This document shows, piece after piece, positions 20,950 to 28,490 of a stretch of DNA of 28,490 nucleotides. The position numbers and the translations under genes are program-made. Under the pieces are notes generated by a model. The model saw nothing but the letters and a program-made list of their open reading frames with translations. It did not search any database and was not told where the DNA came from. The DNA comes from Smithella sp. ME-1 (GTDB lineage Bacteria; Desulfobacterota; Syntrophia; Syntrophales; Smithellaceae), in NCBI GenBank assembly GCA_000495415.1, contig AWGX01000251.1:1-28490 (forward strand). Reading direction: 5' to 3'. Numbering within the stretch: the first letter of the stretch is position 1; every line of letters starts with the position of its first letter.

Positions 20950-21732
20950 ATGCAAAAAATTATAAACAAAGTTCACGCTCATATGCCGTACCATCTTTTA
21001 CCGCGGTATTTGGAATCTGTTCTTCAACAGAAACTTAATCTGGAAATATATTTTCACCACTGGGTTTTGCAGGATTTGGATAAAGCAAAATGTCTGGAAA
21101 CAGCCAAACTGCTTGCTGAAAACGGGTTAAAAGTAACTTTTCATGCTCCTTTCTTGGATCTGCGTCCGGCGGCGCTGGATGATGAAATCAGGAAAGCAAG
21201 TCTTGAACGGATTAAACAAGTTTTCGATTTGGCGCCTTATTTTCATCCCTTAAAAATCGTCTGCCATCCGTCCTTTGACGATCGTTATTATGTATCGGCT
21301 GATGATTTGTGGCTGGAAAACAGCGTCAAAACATGGACAAAGTTGATTGAGCTGGCTAAAAATTATCAGACCATTATTGCTCTGGAAAATGTGTATGAAA
21401 AAAATCCGTATATTTTACGCCGTCTTTTCGATGCGTTGTCTTCGGATAATATTTGTTTTTGTTTCGATACGGGACATTTTAATGTATTTTCTCATGAACC
21501 TCTTGATATTTGGCTGAAAGAACTGGGGAAATATTTAGGACATCTTCATTTGCATGATAATTTCGGACGACTGGATGAGCATCTTCCGGTAGGCAACGGT
21601 ACATTTCCTTTTGCAAAATTTTTTCAAATTCTTAAAAAAATAAAAGTGAAACCAACTATAACACTGGAAGCTCATAATCCCGATACTTTCCTGCAGTCGG
21701 TAAAGAATGTTAAAAATATGAAATTTTTATAA
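20950..21732 (+). CDS. Sugar phosphate isomerase/epimerase-like TIM-barrel protein
   Basis: A 260-residue protein of the AP-endonuclease-2/xylose-isomerase-like TIM-barrel family. Likely metal ligands are His in VTFHAP, His in IVCHPSF, Glu in ALENV, Asp and His in FDTGHFNVF, His in HLHLHDN and Glu in ITLEAH. The role is an isomerase, epimerase or DNA-repair-like metal enzyme; the substrate is unknown. AAGGG is 7 nt before ATG. It is 34 nt upstream of the permease gene but not obviously linked to it. Confidence 0.85.
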   Translation: MQKIINKVHAHMPYHLLPRYLESVLQQKLNLEIYFHHWVLQDLDKAKCLETAKLLAENGLKVTFHAPFLDLRPAALDDEIRKASLERIKQVFDLAPYFHPLKIVCHPSFDDRYYVSADDLWLENSVKTWTKLIELAKNYQTIIALENVYEKNPYILRRLFDALSSDNICFCFDTGHFNVFSHEPLDIWLKELGKYLGHLHLHDNFGRLDEHLPVGNGTFPFAKFFQILKKIKVKPTITLEAHNPDTFLQSVKNVKNMKFL

Positions 21733-21765
21733 TTTTAGATTGGTTGAGTTTTTCAGAGGGCAACA

Positions 21766-22740
21766 TTGTTAAAGTACATTGTAAAAAGAATATTGTTTAT
21801 GATTCCGCTTCTGCTGGGTATTACGATTATTTGTTTTTTCGTTATGCATCTGGCCCCCGGTTCACCCACCGACTTGCAGACTCAGATGAATCCAAAGGCT
21901 TCCGCGCAGATGAAGGAGCGTCTTCAGACTTTATATGAACTGGATAAACCGGTTCATATTCAATATTGGTCATGGCTGAAAAAAATCAGCAGAGGAGATC
22001 TGGGAATTTCCTTCTCGTCAGACCGCCGGCCGGTAGGCGCGAAGATAATGGAGAGACTGCCCATCACCATCATAATAGAGTTGCTATCTCTACTGATTAT
22101 TATCGCCATTGCCATCCCTATAGGGGTGCTTTCCGCCGTCCATCAAAATTCGCTCTTTGATAAAGTCGCCGGCGTTTTCGTATTTATCGGATTTGCGATT
22201 CCAACTTTCTGGCTGGCTTTATTATTAATGATATTTTTCGGCATTAATCTGGGATGGTTGCCCATTTCCGGGTTGCGTTCTTTAAATTACGAGTATCTTA
22301 CTCCATGGGCGCAGTTTGTTGATTTGGCCAAGCATTTAATTTTACCGTTATTCATTTCTTCTTTTGGAGGATTGGCCGGTCTTTCCCGTTACATGCGCGC
22401 GAACATGCTGGAAGTTATAAGGCAGGATTACATTATGACCGCCCGCGCCAAGGGATTAAGCGAAAGAGATGTAATTTACAAACATGCGCTGCGTAACGCG
22501 CTTCTGCCGGCTATAACAATCCTGGGCCTTTCGATTCCCGGCCTTATCGGTGGTAGTGTTATCTTCGAAACAATTTTTGCTATTCCGGGTATGGGTCAGC
22601 TTTTTTATATGTCGGTTATGGCCAGAGATTACCCGACGATTATGGGCATTTTGCTCATTGGAGCAATTTTAACACTTATAGGCAATTTGATTGCGGATGT
22701 TTCGTATGCAATAGCGGACCCGCGCATCCGTGTTTCTTGA
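21766..22740 (+). CDS. DppB/OppB-type ABC transporter permease
   Basis: A 324-residue protein from TTG 21766 (GAGGG just upstream). It starts [21 protein letters not shown], has six membrane helices, and holds the EAA loop [30 protein letters not shown] that docks on the ATPase. It belongs to the dipeptide/oligopeptide/nickel importer family. It pairs with the permease at 22886 across an 83-bp repeat. No substrate-binding protein or ATPase gene is in this window, so those must be elsewhere. Confidence 0.95.
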   Translation: MLKYIVKRILFMIPLLLGITIICFFVMHLAPGSPTDLQTQMNPKASAQMKERLQTLYELDKPVHIQYWSWLKKISRGDLGISFSSDRRPVGAKIMERLPITIIIELLSLLIIIAIAIPIGVLSAVHQNSLFDKVAGVFVFIGFAIPTFWLALLLMIFFGINLGWLPISGLRSLNYEYLTPWAQFVDLAKHLILPLFISSFGGLAGLSRYMRANMLEVIRQDYIMTARAKGLSERDVIYKHALRNALLPAITILGLSIPGLIGGSVIFETIFAIPGMGQLFYMSVMARDYPTIMGILLIGAILTLIGNLIADVSYAIADPRIRVS

Positions 22741-22760
22741 CAACTTTGGAAAATAGTCAA

Positions 22761-22843
22761 TGTGTCACTTCGAACGAATGTGAGAAGTCTTATAAGCCAA
22801 TCAAAGAAAGATTTCTCGTCGCTTTGCTTCTCGAAATGACACA
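22761..22843. repeat. Palindromic intergenic repeat, TGTCA-TTCGA type
   Basis: TGTGTCA (22761-22767) and TGACACA (22837-22843) bound an imperfect inverted repeat with inner matches TTCGA and GAGAA/TTCTC. It is the well-known 'TGTCATTTCGA...GAGAAATC' kind of short dispersed repeat found between genes in many bacteria. It has no coding potential. Confidence 0.7.
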
Positions 22844-22885
22844 AGATAAATTATGCAAAGGTTTCATAATGACGGTATTAACAAT

Positions 22886-23713
22886 ATGAATTTTTGGGAG
22901 ACATTATACAAAAATAAATTGATGCTGGCTGGCAGTGGCCTTGTTTTGTTGCTGTTGTTTGTTTCGATTCTGGCGCCGTGGCTGGCTCCTTACGATCCCG
23001 GTCAAATTGATTTGACCAATGTTCTGGCATCGCCATCCCTGAAACATTTATTCGGTACGGATCAATTGGGGCGCGATGTGTTGTCGCGGATGATCTGGGG
23101 CGCGAGGATTTCATTAAAAGTAGGATTTGTGGCGACCGGTGTGGCTATAATTATCGGGACTCTCCTTGGATCTGTAGCGGGCTATTACGGAGGATGGGTG
23201 GATTCGGTAATAATGCGGTTTGTGGATATTATGCTTTGCTTTCCCACTTTTTTCCTGATTCTGGCGGTAATTGCTTTTCTGGAACCTTCTATCTGGAATA
23301 TCATGGTCATTATCGGTCTGACAGGATGGATGGGTGTCACGAGACTGGTGCGTGCCGATTTCATTTCCTTACGGGAGAGGGATTTTGTGAAGGCGGCCAG
23401 AGCCATAGGAGCAGGTGATATGCGGATTATTTTTTTACATATTCTTCCCAATGCCATGGCTTCAATTCTGGTTGCCGCGACTTTGGGCATTGCGGGGGCG
23501 ATACTAACCGAATCGGCTTTGAGTTTCTTAGGAATTGGCGTGCAGCCGCCTACGCCCAGTTGGGGCAATATTTTAACTGCCGGTAAAGATAACATCGATA
23601 TCGCCTGGTGGTTGTCTCTTTATCCCGGACTTGCTATATTGGTTACCGTTGTAGGTTATAACCTTCTGGGAGAAGGAATAAGAGATTTGCTCGATCCGCG
23701 CCTGAAAAAATGA
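22886..23713 (+). CDS. DppC/OppC-type ABC transporter permease
   Basis: A 275-residue protein; I start at ATG 22886 (MNFWETLYKNKLMLAG), the usual N-terminal position, although a frame from 22853 exists. It has six helices, HLFGTDQLGRDVLSRMIWGARISL and the EAA loop RERDFVKAARAIGAGDMRIIFLHILPN. ESALSFLGIGVQPPTPSWG is the family C-terminal signature. It heteropairs with the permease at 21766-22740. Substrate unknown (peptide, nickel or other). Confidence 0.94.
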   Translation: MNFWETLYKNKLMLAGSGLVLLLLFVSILAPWLAPYDPGQIDLTNVLASPSLKHLFGTDQLGRDVLSRMIWGARISLKVGFVATGVAIIIGTLLGSVAGYYGGWVDSVIMRFVDIMLCFPTFFLILAVIAFLEPSIWNIMVIIGLTGWMGVTRLVRADFISLRERDFVKAARAIGAGDMRIIFLHILPNAMASILVAATLGIAGAILTESALSFLGIGVQPPTPSWGNILTAGKDNIDIAWWLSLYPGLAILVTVVGYNLLGEGIRDLLDPRLKK

Positions 23714-23733
23714 AGTGTCCCGTATGGTGTTCG

Positions 23734-23752
23734 CTCAAACTAATTGTTTGAG
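23734..23752 (+). terminator. Weak hairpin after the permease gene
   Basis: CTCAAAC (23734-23740) pairs with GTTTGAG (23746-23752) around TAATT. Only TCTTGATT follows, so this is a weak or factor-dependent terminator at best. Confidence 0.4.
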
Positions 23753-23815
23753 TCTTGATTAAATTGTAAAAATGTAATAGTAGTCGGCTCGTCAATTTAC
23801 GCAAGGAGAATAAAA

Positions 23816-23983
23816 ATGTCCCAAAAAGTTGATGCAGAAATAACTGACCTTGATAAACGTATCATCTCACGCAAAATCTTAGCCGGTGAGACTTCCGAAA
23901 AAGAACTGCAAAATCTTTTGAAGAAACTTCCTGATTTGGCAGAAAATGCCGAAGAAGTCTGTCCCGATGATAATGAAAAATAG
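23816..23983 (+). CDS. Small 55-residue hypothetical protein
   Basis: ATG 23816 has AAGGAG 7 nt upstream. It encodes MSQKVDAEITDLDKRIISRK followed by ILAGETSEKELQNLLKKLPD and LAENAEEVCPDDNEK, and ends 6 nt before tatD. The sequence is acidic and helical, with one Cys at 49. I do not recognise it. The strong ribosome site and tight spacing make it a real gene, probably co-transcribed with tatD. Confidence 0.75.
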   Translation: MSQKVDAEITDLDKRIISRKILAGETSEKELQNLLKKLPDLAENAEEVCPDDNEK

Positions 23984-23989
23984 TCTCTT

Positions 23990-24772
23990 ATGATTATTGA
24001 TTCCCACGCCCATCTGGAAATGAGTGAGTTCGATTCCGACCGTGAGGAAGTTATCAGGCGGGCCACAGACGCGGGAGTCGGTTTTATTATTACCGTGGGA
24101 ATAAATTTAGAGTTCAGCCTCAAAGCCGTCAGTCTTGCCCAAAAAAATAAAAATATTTATGCATCAATCGGCGTGCATCCTCATGATGTAGATAGAGCCG
24201 ATAATAGAACCTACGACGCTCTTAAAGAACTTGCGCATAAGCAGAAACAAGTAATTGTTGCTTACGGCGAAATCGGGCTGGATTTTTTCCGCAATATTTC
24301 ATCTCAGAAAAAACAACTGGAAGCGTTTGGCGGGCAACTGGAATTAGCGCAGGAACTTAATCTGCCTGTCATCATCCATGATCGTGAAGCTCATAAGCAA
24401 TGTATCGAAATTGTTAAATCTTCAGGGGTACGCCGGGGAGTATTTCATTGTTTTTCGGGAGATTATGAAATGGCTAAAAAATGCATTGATCTCGGATTTT
24501 ACATATCTGTTCCCGGAGTCGTAACGTTTGCCAAAGCCAAAACAATTCAGGATGTCGCCGGGCGCACCCCGCTTTCTTCTTTATTGCTGGAAACGGACGC
24601 GCCTTATCTTGCGCCCATTCCTTACCGGGGCAAAAGAAACGAGCCTTCTTTCCTTATTCACACAGCCAAAAAGGTGGCGGAAATCAAAAAGATTCCATGG
24701 GAAGAGGTTGCCCGTGTAACTACTTGCAATACAATGAATCTTTTTGGTATTGAAGCTTCCGGTAAAAATTAG
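23990..24772 (+). CDS. tatD: TatD-family metal-dependent deoxyribonuclease
   Basis: A 260-residue TIM-barrel hydrolase. Metal ligands are in IDSHAHLEM (His6, His8), GEIGLDFF (Glu), VIIHDREA (His), GVFHCFSG (His) and LLETDAPYLAP (Asp). The length and motif order match TatD/YcfH enzymes, which are 3'-5' exonucleases in DNA repair or RNA/DNA turnover. The ribosome site is weak; translation probably couples to the small gene just upstream. Confidence 0.95.
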   Translation: MIIDSHAHLEMSEFDSDREEVIRRATDAGVGFIITVGINLEFSLKAVSLAQKNKNIYASIGVHPHDVDRADNRTYDALKELAHKQKQVIVAYGEIGLDFFRNISSQKKQLEAFGGQLELAQELNLPVIIHDREAHKQCIEIVKSSGVRRGVFHCFSGDYEMAKKCIDLGFYISVPGVVTFAKAKTIQDVAGRTPLSSLLLETDAPYLAPIPYRGKRNEPSFLIHTAKKVAEIKKIPWEEVARVTTCNTMNLFGIEASGKN

Positions 24773-24811
24773 CTGTATATCTTAAGTAAATATTATTATA
24801 TTAAAATCGAA

Positions 24812-25510
24812 ATGATGAAAAATAACCTGAAAGCCGTTGTTCTTCTCAGCGGAGGGATTGATTCCGCTACGACACTGGCTATTGCGAAAAACGAAGGATT
24901 TGATGTCTATGCGTTGAGCTTTCGCTACGGGCAAAGGCATGCTATAGAGTTGGAAGCAGCCAAACGTATTGTTCAACACGGGAAAGTCGCCGAGCATCTG
25001 ATAATCGATATCGATTTGCGCCGAATCGGCGGTTCCGCTTTAACTGCGGATATCGATGTTCCCAAGGCCAGAAGCATAGAACAGATGGGTGGAAATATTC
25101 CGGCAACTTATGTTCCGGCACGCAACACTGTATTTCTTTCTTATGCCTTGGCCTGGGCGGAAGTCATCGGAGCCGACGATATTTTTATTGGAGTAAACGC
25201 TCTGGACTACAGCGGCTATCCGGATTGTCGTCCCGAATATATTTTCGCGTACGAACAAATGGCTAATCTGGCGACAAAGGCATGTGTGGAAGGCGGGAAG
25301 AAATTAAAAATTCACGCGCCGCTCATAGAGCTGAGTAAATCGCAAATTATCCGGCAGGGTATTGACCTGGGAGTGGATTACAGCCTGACGCACAGTTGCT
25401 ACGATCCTTCTGCATCAGGTGAAGCCTGTGGGGAATGTGATTCATGCCTGTTGCGTTTGAAAGGATTCAGAGATGCCGGTCTGGAAGATCCTGTAAAATA
25501 TAAAAAGTGA
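24812..25510 (+). CDS. queC: 7-cyano-7-deazaguanine synthase
   Basis: A 232-residue protein with the PP-loop [11 protein letters not shown] (residues 11-21), the QueC motif [16 protein letters not shown], and the Zn site C-x8-C-x2-C-x2-C near the end ([18 protein letters not shown]). It converts 7-carboxy-7-deazaguanine to preQ0 with ATP and ammonia. It is followed 10 nt later by queE and then queD, a standard queuosine operon. The other pathway genes (queA, queF, tgt) are not in the window. Confidence 0.97.
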   Translation: MMKNNLKAVVLLSGGIDSATTLAIAKNEGFDVYALSFRYGQRHAIELEAAKRIVQHGKVAEHLIIDIDLRRIGGSALTADIDVPKARSIEQMGGNIPATYVPARNTVFLSYALAWAEVIGADDIFIGVNALDYSGYPDCRPEYIFAYEQMANLATKACVEGGKKLKIHAPLIELSKSQIIRQGIDLGVDYSLTHSCYDPSASGEACGECDSCLLRLKGFRDAGLEDPVKYKK

Positions 25511-25520
25511 AGGAAGGTTT

Positions 25521-26162
25521 TTGAGATATTTCGTCAAGGAAATATTTTACTCAATTCAGGGCGAGGGTTTTTATTCCGGTCGTCCGGCTGTTTTTTGCCG
25601 TTTCGCCGGTTGTAATTTATGGTCGGGAAAAGAAACCGATCGTGAAATGGCCGTTTGTAAATTTTGCGACACCGATTTTGTCGGTTGTGACGGACCGGAA
25701 GGCGGGGAATTCTCCAGACCGGAACAGCTGGTGGAAAAAATTTGTAAATTGTGGCCGCATAAAAATCCAAAAACAATCCGGCCTTTTGTCGTGTGCACAG
25801 GTGGTGAGCCGTTGTTGCAGTTGGATGCGGAATTGATAGAGGCTTTTCACAGTAAAGAATGTGAAATAGCAGTTGAAACCAATGGTACACTTTTACCGCC
25901 GTTGGGAATTGATTGGATATGCGTCAGCCCCAAAGCCGGTGCTAAATTATTGTTGCGTTCCGGGAATGAATTGAAATTAGTTTTTCCTCAGCCGGGTGCG
26001 GAACCGGAAAAATACGAGACACTGGACTTTCAGCATTTTTTTCTGCAGCCGCTGGATTCATCCGAGCGCGAGTTGAATACTCAATCGGCACTGGAATATA
26101 TACTGGCTCATCCCCAGTGGCGATTGAGTTTGCAGATACAAAAAATTTTAGGTATGAAATAA
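25521..26162 (+). CDS. queE: 7-carboxy-7-deazaguanine synthase (radical SAM)
   Basis: A 213-residue protein from TTG 25521 with AGGA 6 nt upstream. The N-terminus is EIFYSIQGEGFYSGRPAVFCRF. The cluster Cys are in AGCNLWSGKETDREMAVC and KFCDT: Cys31, Cys46, Cys49 (C-x14-C-x2-C, the Gram-negative QueE form). CTGGEPLLQ, VETNGT and SPKAG are the other SAM and substrate motifs. It makes CDG from 6-carboxytetrahydropterin. Confidence 0.96.
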   Translation: MRYFVKEIFYSIQGEGFYSGRPAVFCRFAGCNLWSGKETDREMAVCKFCDTDFVGCDGPEGGEFSRPEQLVEKICKLWPHKNPKTIRPFVVCTGGEPLLQLDAELIEAFHSKECEIAVETNGTLLPPLGIDWICVSPKAGAKLLLRSGNELKLVFPQPGAEPEKYETLDFQHFFLQPLDSSERELNTQSALEYILAHPQWRLSLQIQKILGMK

Positions 26163-26171
26163 GGACATTAA

Positions 26172-26531
26172 ATGGAAATATTCAAGATATTTAAATTTGA
26201 TGCGGCCCATTGTTTGCCCAAGGTAAAGCCGGGACATAAATGCTCACAAAAACACGGACATTCTTTTGTTGTTGAGATACATATTTGCGGCCCGGTTAAT
26301 TTGAATTCCGGCTGGGTGGTGGATTTTGCCGATATTGAAAAGGCCTTTAAACCGCTCCATGATCAACTGGATCATAAATATTTAAACGACATTGAAGGGC
26401 TTGATAATCCAACATCGGAAAACATAGCCAAATGGATATGGAAACATCTTCATTCGACGCTGCCCCAATTGACTAAAGTTATTATTAGGGAAAATCCCGA
26501 CGCTGGCTGCATCTACCGGGGTGAAGAATAA
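26172..26531 (+). CDS. queD: 6-carboxy-5,6,7,8-tetrahydropterin synthase
   Basis: A 119-residue protein. Zn ligands are His13 (FDAAHCL), His28 and His30 (KHGHSF); Cys24 is the catalytic nucleophile (HKCSQKHGH). NPTSENIAKWIW, VIIRE and the Asp-His pair DQLDHKYLN are typical of QueD. It uses dihydroneopterin triphosphate to make the QueE substrate. It closes the queC-queE-queD run, 9 nt after queE. Confidence 0.96.
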   Translation: MEIFKIFKFDAAHCLPKVKPGHKCSQKHGHSFVVEIHICGPVNLNSGWVVDFADIEKAFKPLHDQLDHKYLNDIEGLDNPTSENIAKWIWKHLHSTLPQLTKVIIRENPDAGCIYRGEE

Positions 26532-26598
26532 AGAAGATTTCTATTTTGCCAAAGTTTATTTTAGATAAAACAAAAATAAGGAATATCACATACTACAT

Positions 26599-27609
26599 AT
26601 GCATATTCTCAAAAAGGAATTCTTGCGGGTTCTCTTCATTATTTTTTTTGCGGCATTAGTATTGATTCTGATTGCCGGATGTTCTACCGAAAAGACTTCA
26701 GTCAAACAGGGTAAATCTGTACCTGTTGTATCTCTTCCACAGCCACCGCAGCAGGAAGTGAAGCAGGCAGAACAAAAACAAATTCAACAATATCCGGTAA
26801 TAAATGTCTCTAAAGAGCTGAAAAAATATACAGAGGCTCTGGAGAAACAATGCGTGAAATACGGTTGGACGGATATCAAGCCGCAGGAAATACCATGGGA
26901 ATATTATCGCACGACAAAGAAAAAACGGCCGCTGATTTTTGCTCACTTTGGCGATTTAGAAAAAAATTGTGTTCTTTTTCTGGGCGGTGTCCACGGTGAT
27001 GAGCTGCCGACTGTTTATCTAATGCTTAAACTTGCTCACTATATCAAAGACAATCCGCAGATTTTCAAAGATAAATGTATTGTCATCGCGCCGCTTGTTA
27101 ATCCCGATGGTTTTTTTGCGAAAGTTCCTAGGCGGGTTAATGCAACCGGAATTGATCTTAATAGAAACTTTCCTACCAAAGACTGGTATTCCAAATCTCT
27201 AAAACAGAAGAATGGAAAAAGCCGAAAAGGTAAACGTTATTATTCCGGGTCAAAACCGGCATCGGAACAGGAAACCATGTTTCAGATTGCTTTAATAAAA
27301 AGGTTCAGCCCGCAAAAAATACTTTCTGCTCACTCACCGCTGAATTTCTTCGATTATGATGGCCCTTCGTCTGATTTGGATTCATTTGAACGCTGGCTGG
27401 AAATGATAAGCAGAGAATCGCAACATCCTTTAAAGAAATTTAGATTTTACCCCGGTTCGTTGGGAAATTATGCGGGCAATGAAAGAAGTATTTTTACATT
27501 GACATTAGAATTGCCTACCTCCAACCCCGGTAAGGCTAAAGAATATTACAACAGATTTCAGACATCGATTATAAAATTTATCAATCTTTCTGTTTCGGAA
27601 GGTAATTAG
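26599..27609 (+). CDS. Lipoprotein M14-family zinc carboxypeptidase (murein peptide amidase-like)
   Basis: A 336-residue protein. The N-terminus has Lys residues, a long hydrophobic stretch and the lipobox LIAGC, so Cys28 would be lipidated. A Gln/Lys/Pro linker follows (residues 35-65). The peptidase domain has zinc ligands His132 and Glu135 (VHGDELPT), His245 (LSAHSPLN), the substrate-binding NPDGFF and DLNRNFP motifs, and catalytic Glu304 (FTLTLELPT). The plan matches MpaA-like enzymes that cleave the gamma-D-Glu-mDAP bond. It may recycle wall peptides. It sits 67 nt after queD with no clear ribosome site. Confidence 0.9.
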   Translation: MHILKKEFLRVLFIIFFAALVLILIAGCSTEKTSVKQGKSVPVVSLPQPPQQEVKQAEQKQIQQYPVINVSKELKKYTEALEKQCVKYGWTDIKPQEIPWEYYRTTKKKRPLIFAHFGDLEKNCVLFLGGVHGDELPTVYLMLKLAHYIKDNPQIFKDKCIVIAPLVNPDGFFAKVPRRVNATGIDLNRNFPTKDWYSKSLKQKNGKSRKGKRYYSGSKPASEQETMFQIALIKRFSPQKILSAHSPLNFFDYDGPSSDLDSFERWLEMISRESQHPLKKFRFYPGSLGNYAGNERSIFTLTLELPTSNPGKAKEYYNRFQTSIIKFINLSVSEGN

Positions 27610-27660
27610 ATGCCTGATTTACTGCGGTTTGGAAACAATAATCAATGATAAGGTGTGAAG

Positions 27661-28461
27661 ATGTACCTGTTTGATAAAGACATTTTGCTGGAACAAAAAG
27701 GCGAATTTAATTTTGAAGGAATTGTGGCTCCTCACTGGTCAATCAATGCAAATCCCAACGGCGGATATCTGACGGCCTTTCTGGCCGCGGCCATGCAAAA
27801 AAAGAGTGATAAAAAATGGCCGGTTATCGTCACCGCGAACTTTCTTGCCAAGTGCGAGACGGAAAAACAATCCAAAGTAACGGTTGAAGCAATTTCCACA
27901 GGATATTCATTGAATCGCTATCAGGCCGGTCTGTTTCAGGATGGTACGGAAAGAACCCGTGCCTGGGCGACTTTTATGGATGAGAGCAGCTGCGACAAGA
28001 GCGCGAACCGCTATGAAAAAGATGCTCCGGAAATGCCTCCACGGGAAGAATGTTTTCTCTTCCCTCATGTGCCGAAGTACACGCTATACGATCACATGGA
28101 TGTATTACTCGCATCGTCGTGCGCAGGCTGGATTAAAGGCGAAAAAGATCTATCACCGCAGTCCGAACAAAAAGGCTGGATAAAATTCAGGGATAACCGT
28201 CCCGTTGATACTCTCGCTCTTCTTTTAATGGCTGATTCTTTTCCACCACCGGTACTCGCCAGTCACGGAATCGTTGCATGGGTGCCCACTATTGAATATT
28301 CAGTAAGTGTCAGAGACATACCCGACACAGCGTGGATAAAAGCAGTTTTCCGCTCTCATTATCTGACCTGCGATATTGTTGAAGAAGATGGTGAACTCTG
28401 GGATGAAAACGGTAAGCTTTTGGCAATATCGAGGCAGATTGCCCAGTTTAGAAGATATTAG
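27661..28461 (+). CDS. Double-hotdog acyl-CoA thioesterase family protein (TesB-like)
   Basis: A 266-residue protein. I start at ATG 27661, with AAGGTG 5 nt upstream; GTG 27655 is the alternative. WSINANPNGGYLTAFLAAAMQ in the first half and DTLALLLMADSFPPPV in the second half are the two hotdog helices of the thioesterase-like superfamily. HWS and the Asp in LMADSF are candidate catalytic positions. The substrate is an unknown acyl-CoA. It reads alone on the plus strand near the right edge; the last 29 bases hold nothing I can name. Confidence 0.85.
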   Translation: MYLFDKDILLEQKGEFNFEGIVAPHWSINANPNGGYLTAFLAAAMQKKSDKKWPVIVTANFLAKCETEKQSKVTVEAISTGYSLNRYQAGLFQDGTERTRAWATFMDESSCDKSANRYEKDAPEMPPREECFLFPHVPKYTLYDHMDVLLASSCAGWIKGEKDLSPQSEQKGWIKFRDNRPVDTLALLLMADSFPPPVLASHGIVAWVPTIEYSVSVRDIPDTAWIKAVFRSHYLTCDIVEEDGELWDENGKLLAISRQIAQFRRY

Positions 28462-28490
28462 CCCAGATTGCGCAATAGAAGAAAATGAAA

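Noticed and set aside
22629..22844. 71-residue minus-strand frame starting MCHFEKQSDEKSFF
   Set aside because: It is a translation of the dispersed palindromic repeat, a common false gene.
24773..24811. PreQ1 riboswitch before queC
   Set aside because: The gap is only 39 bp and shows no pseudoknot-like or C-rich/A-rich preQ1 pattern.
1..28490. CRISPR array, tRNA or rRNA genes, insertion sequences, phage genes
   Set aside because: I saw no regularly spaced repeats, no cloverleaf or rRNA sequence, and no transposase, integrase or phage structural genes.

Overview
The window most resembles a chromosome segment of a strictly anaerobic Desulfobacterota ('deltaproteobacterial') organism, perhaps a syntroph or sulfate-reducer relative. 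The basis is the gene families: a selenocysteine peroxiredoxin with the FTFV-U-ATE motif, an orange-protein (ORP)-type cofactor cluster with NifX-like and MinD-ferredoxin proteins under a sigma-54 regulator, a Tat-exported multi-cluster ferredoxin, and small DUF134/DUF5320/CGGC proteins. No 16S or other taxonomic marker is present, so this is inference.

Layout. (1) Positions 1-5109, all minus strand: a redox/oxidative-stress run read from 5039 leftwards (SLAC1/TehA-like channel, CoA-disulfide-reductase with fused rhodanese, a small CxCC redox protein, a ferritin-like protein, a selenocysteine peroxiredoxin), then a Tat-exported 4Fe-4S ferredoxin cut by the window edge. A perfect FNR-type box (TTGAT-N4-ATCAA) lies just upstream of the channel gene. 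(2) 5133-16296, minus strand: about 19 tightly packed genes with several 4-nt stop/start overlaps. They form an ORP-like Fe-S or metal-cofactor cluster: three NifX-like proteins, two MinD ATPases with inserted ferredoxin domains, an Mrp ATPase, an IscU-like scaffold, a metallo-beta-lactamase protein, FmdB, CGGC, a radical SAM protein, an unrecognised membrane protein, TrmO, Psd, a pyruvoyl arginine decarboxylase and two small Gly/Cys-rich proteins. It is headed by a textbook sigma-54 promoter (GG-N10-GC) with two 19-bp direct repeats 31 bp apart upstream of it. (3) 16618-19268, minus strand: a regulatory operon with DUF134, a fourth NifX-like protein, a sigma-54 activator with a Cys-rich PAS domain, and a C_GCAxxG_C_C protein whose reading frame requires a -1 shift at A-AAA-AAG. 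Its promoter is a consensus TTGACA-17-TATAAT with a near-perfect palindrome inside the spacer. (4) 19292-20662: a Crp/Fnr regulator divergent from trxA, with a second perfect FNR-type box between them. Immediately after trxA lies an unlisted 53-residue membrane peptide that reads through an in-frame UGA and has a SECIS-like hairpin. (5) 20950-28461, plus strand: housekeeping and metabolic genes (TIM-barrel isomerase, DppB/DppC permeases, a 55-aa protein, TatD, queC-queE-queD, a lipoprotein M14 peptidase, an acyl-CoA thioesterase).

How it fits together. The sigma-54 regulator (OrpR-like) probably drives the large cofactor operon. The Crp/Fnr protein has the E-x-x-S-R recognition residues expected for TTGAT half-sites, and the only two such boxes I found lie in front of the two transcription units that carry UGA-containing genes. 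The two predicted SECIS hairpins share the same geometry: 10 nt after UGA, a 7-bp stem, and a loop beginning GGTC. The small selenoprotein after trxA, the Fnr/selenoprotein link, the DUF134 operator and the frame-disrupted gene after the sigma-54 activator are the points most worth a second look.
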